NCBI RefSeq assembly: GCF_016132545.1
Contig: NZ_CP066167.1
Coordinates: 1,825,001 to 1,889,000 of the forward strand
Length of the DNA stretch: 64,000 nt
Source: Spongiibacter nanhainus
GTDB lineage: Bacteria; Pseudomonadota; Gammaproteobacteria; Pseudomonadales; Spongiibacteraceae
Direction: 5' to 3'
How positions within the stretch are numbered: position 1 is the first letter of the stretch; the number at the start of each line of letters is the position of its first letter. Below, piece after piece: positions 46,017 through 55,731 of this stretch. A model generated the notes under the pieces. The model saw only the letters and a list, made by a program, of their open reading frames with translations. It was not told the DNA's origin and searched no databases. Position numbers and translations under genes: made by a program.

Positions 46017-47111
46017 CTATTGCCCCTGAGTTAAGTAGACCCCACATTCCATATGATCAGTGTAAGGGAACTGGTCGAACAGAGCGAAGCGCTCGACCCG
46101 GTGTGATTTGGTTAATAGTTGCAAATCCCGACTTAGCGTTTTGGGATTGCAGGATATATAGACGATCCGAGGGATGCGGCTGATGAGTTCCAGGGTGGCG
46201 CTATCCAGGCCCGCTCTCGGTGGGTCGACCAAAGCACATTGTAGTTTAAACTGTTGCAGGTCCAGGCCCTCAAGGCGGCGAAACGCGCGCTCTCCATTGA
46301 GCGCTTGGGTCAGTTCTTCGCTGGCCATTCGTGCGATATCGACGTTGCCGATATTGTTGGCAGTGAAATTTTCTCTGGCAGCCTTGACCGAGGTTTTGGA
46401 TATCTCAGTGGCCAGCACGCGGCGAAAGCGATCTGCCAATGGCGCAGTGAAGTTGCCATTGCCACAGTATAATTCCAGAAGGTCGGCGTCTTTTTGCTCT
46501 CCCACGCAGCGACGCGCCCACTGGATCATGGCGGTATTGATTACCGCATTGGGTTGGGTAAACCCCCCTTCGTACTGGCGGTAGTGATAATCCCTTCCCT
46601 CGATGCTCAGAGTCTCGGTAACAAAATCCCGGTCCAGGACGATTTTCTGTTTGCGTGCCCGGCCGATGATCTGAACACCCAGGTTCTCTGCGAGGGACTC
46701 TGCGGCAACACGCCAGGTGTCATCCAGTTTGCGGTGGTAAAGCAATGTAACCAGCATATCGCCGGCAAGGGTGGACAGAAACTCAACCTGGAACAGACGC
46801 TGACGTAAGGCAGTGGACGCTTTAAGGGCATCCAGCAACGTCGGCATCAACTCACATATTGCCTTGCTGGCAATGGGGAAGTCATCGACCCGGATAGGAA
46901 CCTTGGGCGCTTGCGGGTCGAACATGGCGTAGTAAAGGTCATCACCTTCATGCCAGATTCTAAATTCAGCCCGCATTCTAAAGTGACTGACAGGTGAGGG
47001 CTCTACCTCGGGTTCGGGCAGCCCCAGGTCTGCCATGAGCTCGCGGGTTTTGGTGACTTTCGCAGACAGCAGGTTAGGGTATTGGCTGGTATCAATGGCA
47101 CCGGGTGACAT
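46017..47111 (-). CDS. trmA: tRNA (uracil(54)-C5)-methyltransferase
   Basis: 364 residues. It makes ribothymidine at tRNA position 54. Family motifs: SPVSHFRMRAEFRIWHEGD, LLYHRKLDDTWR, GGFTQPNAVINTAMIQWA, AdoMet motif DLLELYCGNGNFTAPLA, catalytic Cys in YISCNPKTLSRDL, and catalytic Glu in DHMECGVYLT. ATG 47111 (MSPGAIDTSQYPNLL) matches the E. coli N-terminus; an upstream GTG at 47123 would add four residues. No 4Fe-4S Cys set, consistent with TrmA rather than RlmD. Confidence 0.97.
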   Translation of the reverse strand: MSPGAIDTSQYPNLLSAKVTKTRELMADLGLPEPEVEPSPVSHFRMRAEFRIWHEGDDLYYAMFDPQAPKVPIRVDDFPIASKAICELMPTLLDALKASTALRQRLFQVEFLSTLAGDMLVTLLYHRKLDDTWRVAAESLAENLGVQIIGRARKQKIVLDRDFVTETLSIEGRDYHYRQYEGGFTQPNAVINTAMIQWARRCVGEQKDADLLELYCGNGNFTAPLADRFRRVLATEISKTSVKAARENFTANNIGNVDIARMASEELTQALNGERAFRRLEGLDLQQFKLQCALVDPPRAGLDSATLELISRIPRIVYISCNPKTLSRDLQLLTKSHRVERFALFDQFPYTDHMECGVYLTQGQ

Positions 47112-47176
47112 AACAGACTGCACTCTTTGAGTCGGGGTAATAAAAACTGAATCGGGTGAATAACAATCGGGCGAGC

Positions 47177-48160
47177 TCAGGAAAGTCGCTCGCGGTTGCG
47201 GTCCGTCCAGATTTGCTCAGCATCCCGCAGGCATTGATCTTCACTGCGCTCCGGGTGTCGCAGGTGTAGCGCAATAGCGATGGTGCCCTGTATCGCCAAA
47301 CGGCCGTAGTCGCTTATATCGTCCTGCCGCCAGGCTTTACGGAGGTCTTCTATAGGCAGCGTGTCTAGCCAGGCTTGCCGACCGTCGACCATTTTGGGCC
47401 AGACAGTCTCGCCCAGTTCGCCATTAATAATGGTTTTGACCCGACACACCGCTTCCGGCTTGCGCTCAACTTCGCCGGCCTCGCCTTTGAAGACCGCCGC
47501 ATTGGCCTGACCCAGCAAAGCGGCAGCCTGTTGGTGGCTGTCTGCATAGGCTGGGTGGAAAATACTTTGCATCGAGTAGGGTGCAGCAAAGGGGTTAATA
47601 AGTCGCGCCAAGGTGTGGACGGGGGAGCGCAAGCCAAAGTGATTGCGCAGGTCGATGATACGCTGCAGAGGCGGGCAGAGCACTCTGAGTGGTAAATAGG
47701 CAAAGTTGCCTTTATTCAAGGCGCTTTCGACGTCGCTCAATGCGTTTGCCAGAGGTTGCCCGAGTTCAGCGAGGACCTGCTCGCTATAAATACGCTGAGC
47801 GGTGTGCCCCGCGGCACCGTGCATGACAACCCGAACGCCACTATCTGCCAAGGCCAACGCCGCCAATAAATACCAGGGCTGTTGGCGGCGCTTGCCCGCG
47901 TAACTGGCCCAATCTAGGTCGACTGTAAGGTCGGGGCTGGGAATTGACGCGCGCACCGCTCTAACAAACCCCGCGAGTTCCTCACTGCTTTCTTCTTTTA
48001 CTCGCAGCAACATGAGGAACGCGCCGAGTTGCACGTCTTCGACATCACCTCGCAATATCATGGCAAAGGCGTCTTCGGCTTCATTGCCGGTGAGAGAGCG
48101 AGAGCCCGTCTTTCCTTTACCAAGAATGCGGACGTACTGTGCGAATGGATGTTCTTGCAT
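47177..48160 (-). CDS. Glycosyltransferase family protein (YbiB/TrpD2-like)
   Basis: 327 residues resembling anthranilate phosphoribosyltransferase in fold: N-terminal helical domain ending in GAFLMLLRVKEESSEELAGF, and the SYAGKRRQQPWYLLAALALA and VVMHGAAGHTAQRI segments. YbiB/TrpD2 binds nucleic acids and lacks trp-pathway activity; E. coli ybiB is in the DNA-damage regulon next to dinG. No trp genes are here, which supports the YbiB assignment. Leftward, between tusB and trmA. Confidence 0.83.
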   Translation of the reverse strand: MQEHPFAQYVRILGKGKTGSRSLTGNEAEDAFAMILRGDVEDVQLGAFLMLLRVKEESSEELAGFVRAVRASIPSPDLTVDLDWASYAGKRRQQPWYLLAALALADSGVRVVMHGAAGHTAQRIYSEQVLAELGQPLANALSDVESALNKGNFAYLPLRVLCPPLQRIIDLRNHFGLRSPVHTLARLINPFAAPYSMQSIFHPAYADSHQQAAALLGQANAAVFKGEAGEVERKPEAVCRVKTIINGELGETVWPKMVDGRQAWLDTLPIEDLRKAWRQDDISDYGRLAIQGTIAIALHLRHPERSEDQCLRDAEQIWTDRNRERLS

Positions 48161-48195
48161 AAGCTGCTGCAGGCCTATTTTTGAGGAGCGACAGT

Positions 48196-48459
48196 TTACC
48201 AGCTAAGGCAATGCCGGTGTTGGCAGCATAGATCGACAAAACCCAAATAGTCGACGGTATTGCAAGCACCGGCGGGAATATTGCGGCTGACAAGGTCCTC
48301 TTCCAGTGCAAACACCGTGATTTGGCCGGGCCAGCTGTCATCCCGGCAAAGCAACACCGCATCCTCTATCAGTACAACGGTGTCGCCACCTGCCAGGCAA
48401 GGTTCGCAGCGTTGTACACCCTGGCGATTGCTAATGATGTGAAGACTGGCCTGAGACAT
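48196..48459 (-). CDS. tusB: Sulfur relay protein TusB
   Basis: 87 residues of the DsrH family: LHIISNRQGVQRCEPCLAGG at the start and DTVVLIEDAVLLCRDD in the middle. It is the third subunit of the TusBCD complex that relays sulfur to TusE for tRNA 2-thiolation. Overlaps the tusC stop by one base. Family divergence is high, so assignment rests partly on the tusDCB order. Confidence 0.87.
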   Translation of the reverse strand: MSQASLHIISNRQGVQRCEPCLAGGDTVVLIEDAVLLCRDDSWPGQITVFALEEDLVSRNIPAGACNTVDYLGFVDLCCQHRHCLSW

Positions 48460-48809
48460 TAAAAGCTCTGTACGCAGCTGGCTGCGGCGATCATTGTATG
48501 TAGGTCCGATGGTGTGAGCGGTGTGGCGCCTTCCAGTAGCAAAGCATCTCCCAGTTGATAGCGCTCCAAGTCCTGCTCGAGATAGTACAGGGGGTGAATA
48601 CCAAAGGTCAGCAGGTCTCCAGCCTGCCTTTCCGGCTGATTGTGAGAGTGCAGTTCCCCGCTGGGTTTGAGTAGCTGTGTAATCCCCTCACCCGTAAATA
48701 CGGCCTGGGTTGGGATATCGAACGCTGCCGAAGTCAGCGCCACATCCAGTGCTTCTCGTGCCAGGCAATTACCTCCGGGCGGGCGGGTAAATATAAACAA
48801 ATTACTCAT
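48459..48809 (-). CDS. tusC: Sulfur relay protein TusC
   Basis: 116 residues of the DsrF family: FIFTRPPGGNCLAREALDVALTSAAF-type N-terminus and the AVFTGEGITQLLKPSGE loop. Non-catalytic partner in TusBCD. Overlaps the tusD stop by 4 bases (ATGA), so all three subunits are coupled. Confidence 0.88.
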   Translation of the reverse strand: MSNLFIFTRPPGGNCLAREALDVALTSAAFDIPTQAVFTGEGITQLLKPSGELHSHNQPERQAGDLLTFGIHPLYYLEQDLERYQLGDALLLEGATPLTPSDLHTMIAAASCVQSF

Positions 48810-49216
48810 TGCGTGCCCCCAAAGCGCAGCACCCGGTCAGCGCTCTGTGTAGCTTCCACCCATTGCCCCAGGCCCCCCAGTCCGAAACCCGGGGCGAGAT
48901 TCTCACTGCCCTCCGGTAAGTGGTGTCGGTGGGCCTCTGCGGCGCTCAGGACGCCCCGACGCAATGCGCTAGTGGCACAAACAATCAGTTCACTGCCGCT
49001 TTCTGAAGCCAATATTTGCCAAGCCTCATGGAAGGGTTTCTGAGATTGTGGAGGCACCAGCTTGGCGTTGCCGCAGTGCACGCCGTCGTGAAAGAAAAAC
49101 ACGCTGTGTAGCGCATTGCCTCGCTGTTTGAGGGCCAGGGCCACATTTAATGCGGTAGTGGGTGCCTGGTCGCGATAGGGATGGCCGGCGACCATGATCG
49201 CAAAGCTTAAGGGCAT
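48806..49216 (-). CDS. tusD: Sulfurtransferase TusD
   Basis: 136 residues of the DsrE family. The active Cys80 is in LIVCATSALRRGV; HSVFFFHDGVHCGNA and PGFGLGGLGQWVEA are conserved. It takes sulfur from TusA. I start at ATG 49216 (MPLSFAIMVAGHPY); the frame extending to 49279 would overlap the terminator hairpin. Confidence 0.92.
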   Translation of the reverse strand: MPLSFAIMVAGHPYRDQAPTTALNVALALKQRGNALHSVFFFHDGVHCGNAKLVPPQSQKPFHEAWQILASESGSELIVCATSALRRGVLSAAEAHRHHLPEGSENLAPGFGLGGLGQWVEATQSADRVLRFGGTQ

Positions 49217-49235
49217 GGCGGAGTTGCTAGATTGA

Positions 49236-49263
49236 AAGGTAAAGGCCCCGCTTTGCGGGGCCT
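49236..49263 (-). terminator. Intrinsic terminator downstream of the BI-1 family gene
   Basis: On the minus strand, AGGCCCCG and CGGGGCCT pair around a 5-base loop, then TTTACCTTTC. The T-run is interrupted, so termination may be partial and allow some read-through into tusDCB. Confidence 0.72.
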
Positions 49264-49275
49264 GAGAGTTTGCTA

Positions 49276-49947
49276 TCAATCGCTGCTGGTAATACCCAGC
49301 AGGTGCAATAAATGGATAAACAGGTTGTAAATATCCAAATACAAGGCAACGGTGGCTCGAATGTAATTGGTCTCGCCACCGTGGATGATGCGGCTGGTAT
49401 CAAACAGAATCAGGCCGGACATGATGAACACGATAGCGGCGGAGATCGCCATGGACGCCGCAGGCACCTGGAAAAAGAGGTTCGCGATGCTGGCGATAAC
49501 TGCAACCAGAAGACCGATCATCAGGAAGCCACCCAGGAAGGAGAAATCCTTGCGGGTAGTGAGGACATAACCGGACAGACCAAAGAACACCAAAGCGGTA
49601 CCGCCCAGTGCCTGCATCACCAGCTCTGAACCATTTGGTAGCGCCAGATAGGCTTGAAGCATGGGCCCCAGCGCAGCACCCAGCAGGCCGGTGAATACGA
49701 AGGTGGCGACCAGGCCTTTACTGGAGTTGGCAGTCGCGTTGACGACAAACAGCATGACCAAGCCGAGAATGGAACAGACCAGTCCCATCATGTGGCTCAT
49801 ATTCATTGCCATTGCGATGCCGGCAAAGAAAGCACTGTTAAGCAGCGTTAAGCCGAGCAACATATACGTGTTACGCAATACCTTGCTGGTGTCAGCAGAG
49901 GTGGCCGCAACGCCGCCGTGACTTTGGAACACTGACTTCTCTTGCAT
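49276..49947 (-). CDS. Bax inhibitor-1/YccA family membrane protein
   Basis: 223 residues with seven hydrophobic segments after a 30-residue soluble start (QEKSVFQSHGGVAATSADTS). Typical motifs are NTYMLLGLTLLNSAFFAGIA and the C-terminal ALYLDIYNLFIHLLHLLG. E. coli YccA modulates the FtsH protease; the same role is plausible here. ATG 49947 is chosen because GGAGAA lies upstream; a frame to 50016 exists but lacks support. Confidence 0.93.
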   Translation of the reverse strand: MQEKSVFQSHGGVAATSADTSKVLRNTYMLLGLTLLNSAFFAGIAMAMNMSHMMGLVCSILGLVMLFVVNATANSSKGLVATFVFTGLLGAALGPMLQAYLALPNGSELVMQALGGTALVFFGLSGYVLTTRKDFSFLGGFLMIGLLVAVIASIANLFFQVPAASMAISAAIVFIMSGLILFDTSRIIHGGETNYIRATVALYLDIYNLFIHLLHLLGITSSD

Positions 49948-50159
49948 GATGTTCTCCACATCCCATTTATCAAACTGAGTGTTAATCATACGTGTGCCGC
50001 TAAGGCTTGAAAACACTTATCGGCATCCTTTAAGACTCGTTGACGCTATGCGGAGTTCCGTAGCGCTTAGAGCAAGAACGGGCGATCAGCTGGAAATTGA
50101 CGGTGATAAACAGAAGGTTCGGTCGAGGAGGGAGTTATCGAGAGAATCTCGAGAAAAGA

Positions 50160-50249
50160 TGGCGGAGGGGCAGGGATTTGAACCCTGGGAAGGGGTAAAC
50201 CTTCGCCGGTTTTCAAGACCGGTGCATTCGACCACTCTGCCACCCCTCC
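50160..50249 (-). tRNA. tRNA-Ser (anticodon TGA)
   Basis: 90 nucleotides, read from 50249 to 50160. Acceptor GGAGGGG/CCCCTCC, anticodon stem CCGGT around loop CTTGAAA (anticodon TGA), the long variable arm typical of tRNA-Ser (GAAGGTTTACCCCTTC), T-loop AGGGTTCAAATCCCT, encoded CCA. Confidence 0.98.
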
Positions 50250-50340
50250 GCGGCAGCGGCAGATTATACCTAGCTTTAATTCGGAAACAAGCAATTACCA
50301 ATAAAGTCTTACAAATCAGGTTACTTAGTGACCATATTGG

Positions 50341-50368
50341 ATAAAAAAACCCGGCCTATGCCGGGTTT
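50341..50368 (-). terminator. Intrinsic terminator of rne
   Basis: On the minus strand the stem AAACCCGGC/GCCGGGTTT with an ATAG loop is followed by a run of T residues, 36 bases after the rne stop. Confidence 0.93.
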
Positions 50369-50403
50369 AAGTGAATTGGCCAGTGCCTTTTCCAATCCAG
50401 AGT

Positions 50404-53397
50404 CTAGTTTCTGGGGTCGTTCGCCGCTCTAGGGGCAACTGGACGATTAGGGTCTGGTTGCGCACAGAGACTGGGGTCCAGTGCCGGCGGTTGTGGCCGC
50501 GCAGTAACCACCTCGAGATCGAAGTTGGTTCTGGGGGCCTCCCGGGGGTCATTGGCGGCCCGGCCTTGGGGGCGGACGGTCACTGGTGTGCTGGGCATAT
50601 CGCCCTGGGGGCTCGCAGCTTGGCTAACCGGTGTAGCCGGTTTCGGCGCCGGTGACTCGGTGGTGGCCTCTTCAGGCTGTGGCTTGCTTTCAGTGTGGCT
50701 GGGGTTATTGGCAGCCTCGTTGTTGGCGGTTTCGCTGGCGGATTGCGGGGTGTCGACTTTGGCACCGGAATCCGTCTCACCTTGCGAAGCTGCCGACGTC
50801 GTAGGCGCTTCTGACTCGCTCTCGACAGGGGCCGCCGTCAATGGCGCCGGATCAATTTCCACCTCTTGGCGTGTGGCGGCAGGCTCGCTGTGCGGTGAAG
50901 TGGCCTCTGTGTGTGCTGCTGTATTCGCAGAGCTTGCTACGGCATCAGTCACCGCTGCTTCGCTAGGCGCTTGCTGAGTGGTTTTGACCGACTCAGTGGC
51001 TTGCTCAGAGCTGTCAGCCTGGGCCGTCGCCGCCTTATTTTCATCCTTCTCGGCTGCGGACGCGCTCGCTGGTACTGGCGCTTCAGTATTTTCAACTGCC
51101 GCACCGGTATTGGCATTAGCCTCGGGCGCAGTGTCCTGGGCCGCGGGTTTATCGGCTTGGGCAGATTTGGCGTCAGTAGCCTTGGTCGGTGCAGTGTCAG
51201 CTGCAGTCTTGGCATCATCGCTGGCTTGGGCCGGGTTTACCGCATTGCCCTGACCGTTTTCCGGCAATTCCTCCGCTGGAGCCGGCGTGCGCTTGCGCTC
51301 CTGAGGTCCACGGGGCTTGCGATTACCGGGTCGACGCTTGGGCCGGTTCTGGTTGCTATCGCTTTCGTCCTTTGGACTTGCCGCTGGTCCGTTGTCCTGC
51401 TCCTGCTTGGCCTGGGGCTTTCTGTCCTGATTGCGGTTACGGTTGCGATTGTCGTTTTTACCCCTGCCGCCGCCGCGGTTATCCGGTTTGTTGTCGCTCT
51501 TTTCAGTGGTTTTGGGGCCGCTATCAGCGCGAGACTCCTGGGGCGGTCGACGGCGGTTGTTATTGCGGTTGCCGCCACGGTTGTTGTTTGCATTGCCGCT
51601 ACTGCGGCCCTTGTTGGCACTGCCGCCTTTATTGGTGGGGCGGGGCTTGGGTTCCGGCTCCGGTTGCGCCGGCTCGGGTGCAAACAGAGCGGCAAAGCCT
51701 TTGCCCAGTTTCGCCCAGAAGCCGCCCTCGGCTTTTTCCGGCTCTGATTTTTTCTGGGTGGGCTCCGGCTCTTGGCGGGGCGCCGGGGCCGGGGTGTTAG
51801 GGGCGAGGGTGCGCACTGCTGCCACCGGCGCCGGCGCGGCCGGGGCGATGTTGGCAGTGGTATCCTCTTCAGCGTCCACGTCAGTAGAGATTTTGTAGCT
51901 GATCTCTTCGGTGTCGCCGATATCGTTTTCGCGCAGGCGAACCACATCGAAATGCGGTGTATCCAGGTTGGTAGCGGGAATAACCACCACCCGCACGTCA
52001 CTGCGGGCCTCGATGTCATGGATCGCCGTGCGCTTCTCGTTCAGCAGGTAAGAGGCGACGTTGACTGGCACAATGGCGCGGATTTCAGCGCTCTTTTCCT
52101 TGTTGGCCTCTTCTTCGACCAGTCGCAGAATCGAGAGAGCCAGGGATTTGGTGTCGCGAATGGTGCCCTGGCCGCTACAACGGGGGCAGACCTTGGCGCT
52201 GGTTTCCCCCAGTGAGGGACGCAGGCGCTGGCGAGACATTTCCAGCAGCCCGAAGCGAGAGATACGGCCAATTTGAACCCGTGCCCGGTCGGGGCCCATG
52301 GCTTCCCGTACCCGTTGCTCGACATTGCGTTGGTTTTTGGAGGCCATCATGTCGATAAAATCGACGACGATCAGGCCGCCGATATCCCGCAGGCGCAGTT
52401 GCCGGGCGATTTCGTCTGCGGCTTCCAAGTTAGTTTGCAGGGCGGTTTCCTCGATATCACCGCCTTTGGTAGCCCGGGCTGAGTTGATGTCGATAGACAC
52501 CAGGGCTTCAGTGGGGTCGATAACGATAGAGCCGCCAGAGGGCAGGTTCACTTCCCGCTGGAATGCTGACTCAATCTGGGTTTCGATCTGGTAGCGGTTA
52601 AACAGCGGAACCGGGTCCTGGTAGAAACGCACTTTGTTCTTGAAGTGCGGCATGACCTGCTCGACGAACTGCATGGCTTCGCCGAAAGATTCCTCGGAAT
52701 CGATCAAAACTTGGTCGATATCGTCCCGCAGATAGTCGCGAATAGCGCGAATGATGACGTTGCTTTCCTGAAGGATCAGCACCGGCGAGGGGCGCTCGTC
52801 GGCGGCCTGTTGGATGGCTGACCACAAGTGCAGCAGGTAGTCCAAATCCCACTGCAGTTCTTCGGAGCTGCGACCGATACCGGCAGTGCGGACGATAACG
52901 CCCATGCCGTCGGGGAGGGTGATGCTGCTAAGCGCCTCTTTGAGAGCGGCCCGCTCTTCGCCTTCGATGCGGCGGGAGATACCGCCGGCACGGGGGTTGT
53001 TGGGCATCAGCACCATATAGCGACCAGCCAGGCTGACGAAGGTGGTAAGCGCCGCACCTTTATTGCCGCGCTCTTCCTTTTCTACCTGGACAATAACTTC
53101 GGTGCCTTCCTTGACCAGATCCTTGATTTTGGCTCGGCCGTCGACGTCAGAGGGCTTGCGGTAGAAGTACTCTCGGGAGATTTCTTTCAGGGGCAGAAAA
53201 CCGTGGCGCTCGGCACCAAAGTCGACAAATGCCGCCTCCAGGCTGGGCTCTACACGGGTGATTTTGCCTTTGTAGATGTTGGCTTTCTTTTGCACCCGGG
53301 TGCGGTTTTCGATGTCCAGATCGTACAGTCGTTGCCCGTCTACCAGGGCCACGCGCAACTCTTCTGGCTGAGTTGCATTGATCAACATTCTTTTCAT
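50404..53397 (-). CDS. rne: Ribonuclease E
   Basis: 997 residues. It cleaves single-stranded AU-rich RNA and organises the degradosome. The N-terminal half is canonical: S1 domain (about 36-120), catalytic Asp303 and Asp346 at the same numbers as in E. coli ([17 protein letters not shown]), and the Zn-link Cys404/Cys407 (CPRCSGQGT). From about residue 510 the chain is low-complexity: Arg/Asn/Gly-rich RNA-binding blocks ([46 protein letters not shown]), then a long Ala/Glu/Thr-rich acidic tail ending [13 protein letters not shown]. The scaffold partners cannot be named from sequence. Confidence 0.98.
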   Translation of the reverse strand: MKRMLINATQPEELRVALVDGQRLYDLDIENRTRVQKKANIYKGKITRVEPSLEAAFVDFGAERHGFLPLKEISREYFYRKPSDVDGRAKIKDLVKEGTEVIVQVEKEERGNKGAALTTFVSLAGRYMVLMPNNPRAGGISRRIEGEERAALKEALSSITLPDGMGVIVRTAGIGRSSEELQWDLDYLLHLWSAIQQAADERPSPVLILQESNVIIRAIRDYLRDDIDQVLIDSEESFGEAMQFVEQVMPHFKNKVRFYQDPVPLFNRYQIETQIESAFQREVNLPSGGSIVIDPTEALVSIDINSARATKGGDIEETALQTNLEAADEIARQLRLRDIGGLIVVDFIDMMASKNQRNVEQRVREAMGPDRARVQIGRISRFGLLEMSRQRLRPSLGETSAKVCPRCSGQGTIRDTKSLALSILRLVEEEANKEKSAEIRAIVPVNVASYLLNEKRTAIHDIEARSDVRVVVIPATNLDTPHFDVVRLRENDIGDTEEISYKISTDVDAEEDTTANIAPAAPAPVAAVRTLAPNTPAPAPRQEPEPTQKKSEPEKAEGGFWAKLGKGFAALFAPEPAQPEPEPKPRPTNKGGSANKGRSSGNANNNRGGNRNNNRRRPPQESRADSGPKTTEKSDNKPDNRGGGRGKNDNRNRNRNQDRKPQAKQEQDNGPAASPKDESDSNQNRPKRRPGNRKPRGPQERKRTPAPAEELPENGQGNAVNPAQASDDAKTAADTAPTKATDAKSAQADKPAAQDTAPEANANTGAAVENTEAPVPASASAAEKDENKAATAQADSSEQATESVKTTQQAPSEAAVTDAVASSANTAAHTEATSPHSEPAATRQEVEIDPAPLTAAPVESESEAPTTSAASQGETDSGAKVDTPQSASETANNEAANNPSHTESKPQPEEATTESPAPKPATPVSQAASPQGDMPSTPVTVRPQGRAANDPREAPRTNFDLEVVTARPQPPALDPSLCAQPDPNRPVAPRAANDPRN

Positions 53398-54073
53398 GAG
53401 CTGTTAAATCCCAAGTGCCGGGATTTGTCAGTCCGCTCATGTGACGGATCTTCTTCAAGCGCGCGGCGTTCCTTGTGCTCCACTGGGAGTCCCCGAGATC
53501 CTCAATACTGAGGAGGGGTGGATTACCGCTGTGCCCGGGGTTCGGGCTGTCCAATTTTTCCGGGGGCTTTCTCGGGACTTGCTGTTAGTGTCGCTGTCCA
53601 CCCGGTTGTCTCTCGTCTCAGTAACTGTGTTGCAGTTACTGCCTCGTGCAGGACTTGGCTTACGTTTAGCCACTTTACACGTCGCTGTTTGGCGTCTGGT
53701 ATGACGCTGCTCAGGTCTGGTTCAGTCTTTACGTCGCTTATTCAGAGTTCTATCACACTCGCGGTGCTAACAAATATCGGCAATTTTGTTAGTGAATGTG
53801 TCGGCGCTACGTTAGACTTCGCCGGCACAGGTTTAGTATCTGGTGACTGTGTTACACAGTACATTAATTCAGTAAGCGAAAGGCTCAGAGCTCGTTGGCT
53901 CGGCGCAGTCATCGCTGACAGCAGTGCCTTGCATAACCTCGCGAAACGTTTCCCTGTGGTTTTCCTGTCAGCGTCATTCTGTTGCTGATCCGGGTTGGTT
54001 TCGGCATGCGCGCCACGCGCTGCTAGGGCGCACTGCTGCGGTCGAAGACTAGCAGGATTCAGCAAGCAACTCA
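53398..54073. promoter_or_regulatory. rne/rluC divergent region with structured rne leader (676 bases, no gene)
   Basis: No credible gene. rne is known in E. coli to have a long 5' leader with hairpins through which RNase E limits its own synthesis. Here two strong inverted repeats stand out: CAGTAACTG/CAGTTACTG (53619-53641, 5-base loop) and CTAACAAA/TTTGTTAG (53767-53792, 10-base loop). They could lie in the rne leader. The region is T-rich on the plus strand. I find no pair of -35/-10 boxes good enough to assign for either gene. Short open frames on the plus strand before rluC have no ribosome binding sites or recognised domains. Confidence 0.6.
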
Positions 54074-55075
54074 ATGAGTTATGTTCGCGGGAAAGTTGGG
54101 GAGCAGGTGGAGAAGCAGGTTTCAGACAACTCGGCGGTGCGTTGGGTTACGGTTGAAGACGAATTTGCCGGACAACGGCTCGATAATTTTCTAATGAGAG
54201 AATTAAGAGGTGTGCCTAAGTCTCGGATTTATAACGCCTTGCGCCGGGGCGAAGTCAGGGTCAACAAGGCGCGAGCCAAGCCGGCTTACAAATTGGTACC
54301 CGGCGATCAGGTGCGCATCCCGCCGGTTCGGGTCAAGCAAGCGACCACGACGTCTGTGCCCGGTGGGCTGGCGGAAAGGATTAAGGCGGCGATTCTGTAC
54401 GAAGACGACGGCCTGCTGATCGTTAATAAGCCCTCGGGCCTGGCTGTCCACGGGGGCAGCGGGGTATCGCTGGGGCTGATTGAATCGCTGCGACAGATTT
54501 TTCCCGACCAAAAGCACCTGGAGCTGGTACATCGCCTGGATCGGGATACTTCCGGCTGTGTGATGGTGTCGAAGAAGCGTGCGGTGCTCAAGCAGCTCCA
54601 CGAAATGCTCCGCTACAAACCCGGCGCCGAAAAAGGTGTTGATAAGCGTTATCTGGCACTGGTGGCGGGATCTTGGCCGGCTCGGAAGAGCCAGGTGAAG
54701 GTCGCGCTGGCAAAAAATGTGCTGCGCTCGGGTGAGCGGGTGGTTCGCGCCAGCCCCGAGGGCAAGTCGTCGCTGACGGAAACCCGCCTGTTGGGGCGCA
54801 TCGAAGAAGCCAGCCTGATCGAGGCGCGGCCGATCACCGGTCGTACCCACCAGATTAGGGTGCATTGCCAGTACGCCGGCCACCCCATTATTGGTGACGA
54901 GAAATACGGCAATCCCGAGGCCAACCTTCGGTTCCGTGAAAAGGGTGTGAAACGCTTGTTTTTGCACGCCCGGTCGTTGGCTTTTGAATTGGATGGTCGT
55001 CGTATTTCTGTGCAAGCGCCCCTCCCGAAAGACCTAGAAAGTGTCGTAAGTAGTATAGATAAAATATTGAAATGA
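54074..55075 (+). CDS. rluC: 23S rRNA pseudouridine synthase RluC
   Basis: 333 residues. An S4 RNA-binding domain (about 33-80, GQRLDNFLMRELRGVPKSR and RRGEVRVNKARAKP) precedes the RluA-type catalytic domain, with catalytic Asp156 in HRLDRDTSG and GRTHQIRVHCQYAGHPIIGD. RluC modifies 23S positions 955, 2504 and 2580 in E. coli. Genomic position next to rne supports RluC over RluD. ATG 54074 has a weak ribosome binding site. The stop overlaps the HAD gene (ATGA). Confidence 0.96.
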   Translation: MSYVRGKVGEQVEKQVSDNSAVRWVTVEDEFAGQRLDNFLMRELRGVPKSRIYNALRRGEVRVNKARAKPAYKLVPGDQVRIPPVRVKQATTTSVPGGLAERIKAAILYEDDGLLIVNKPSGLAVHGGSGVSLGLIESLRQIFPDQKHLELVHRLDRDTSGCVMVSKKRAVLKQLHEMLRYKPGAEKGVDKRYLALVAGSWPARKSQVKVALAKNVLRSGERVVRASPEGKSSLTETRLLGRIEEASLIEARPITGRTHQIRVHCQYAGHPIIGDEKYGNPEANLRFREKGVKRLFLHARSLAFELDGRRISVQAPLPKDLESVVSSIDKILK

Positions 55076-55731
55076 TAATTATATTTGATTGGGACGGCAC
55101 CATTATTGATTCCCGTGCCAAGATCGTAGGCTGTATGCAGCAAGCGGCAGTCGACTGCGATATGCCGCCGCAGTCGGAGGAGGCTATCAGCAATATAATT
55201 GGTCTTGAGCTGACATTGGCAATTCAGACTCTCTACCCTCAGTTGCCCCCGCCTATGATAGAAAAGCTCCGAGAGCGCTATGCACGCCGCTTTGTTGAGG
55301 CCGACGCACAGCCTTGCAATTTGTTTGCTCGAGTTGAAGAGACGTTGACGGCGCTACATCGCGACGGGCATCAGTTGTGCGTGGCCACGGGTAAGAGTCG
55401 CAAGGGCCTGGATCGGGTGTTTGGGCGCCTGCCCATCAGCGAATTGTTTGTGGCCAGTCGCTGCGCCGACGAGACTCGCTCCAAGCCCGACCCACTGATG
55501 TTGCACGAGTTGTGTGAGGAGTTGGCTGCCCGGCCCCATGAAGCGCTGATGGTGGGGGATACCGAATACGACCTGGCGATGGCCAAGGGTATTGATATGC
55601 CGGCTGTTGGGGTTAGCTATGGCGCCCATGCACCAGCGCGGCTGGCGGCCCTGCAACCGCTGGCCCTGATTGACTGTTTTAGTGAGTTACTGCCTATCGT
55701 CAATGGCCAGAGTGGTCACAGCACCGGATAG
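55072..55731 (+). CDS. HAD-IA family hydrolase (phosphoglycolate phosphatase-like)
   Basis: 219 residues. Motif I IFDWDGTIIDS (Asp nucleophile), motif II CVATGKS, motif III Lys in RSKPDPLML, motif IV MVGDTEYDLAMA. The gene follows rluC in many gammaproteobacteria and is usually annotated as a phosphatase of unknown substrate. It overlaps rluC by 4 bases, so it is translationally coupled, and overlaps the 3' end of the leftward maf gene by 16 bases. Confidence 0.92.
   Translation: MIIIFDWDGTIIDSRAKIVGCMQQAAVDCDMPPQSEEAISNIIGLELTLAIQTLYPQLPPPMIEKLRERYARRFVEADAQPCNLFARVEETLTALHRDGHQLCVATGKSRKGLDRVFGRLPISELFVASRCADETRSKPDPLMLHELCEELAARPHEALMVGDTEYDLAMAKGIDMPAVGVSYGAHAPARLAALQPLALIDCFSELLPIVNGQSGHSTG

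Noticed and set aside
50911-51747. Open frames on the plus strand opposite the RNase E tail
   Set aside because: They result from the low-complexity Ala/Glu/Arg-rich coding sequence of rne and contain only repetitive residues.
53441-53988. Small plus-strand frames upstream of rluC
   Set aside because: No ribosome binding site, no domain, and the T-rich composition fits a leader region rather than a gene.
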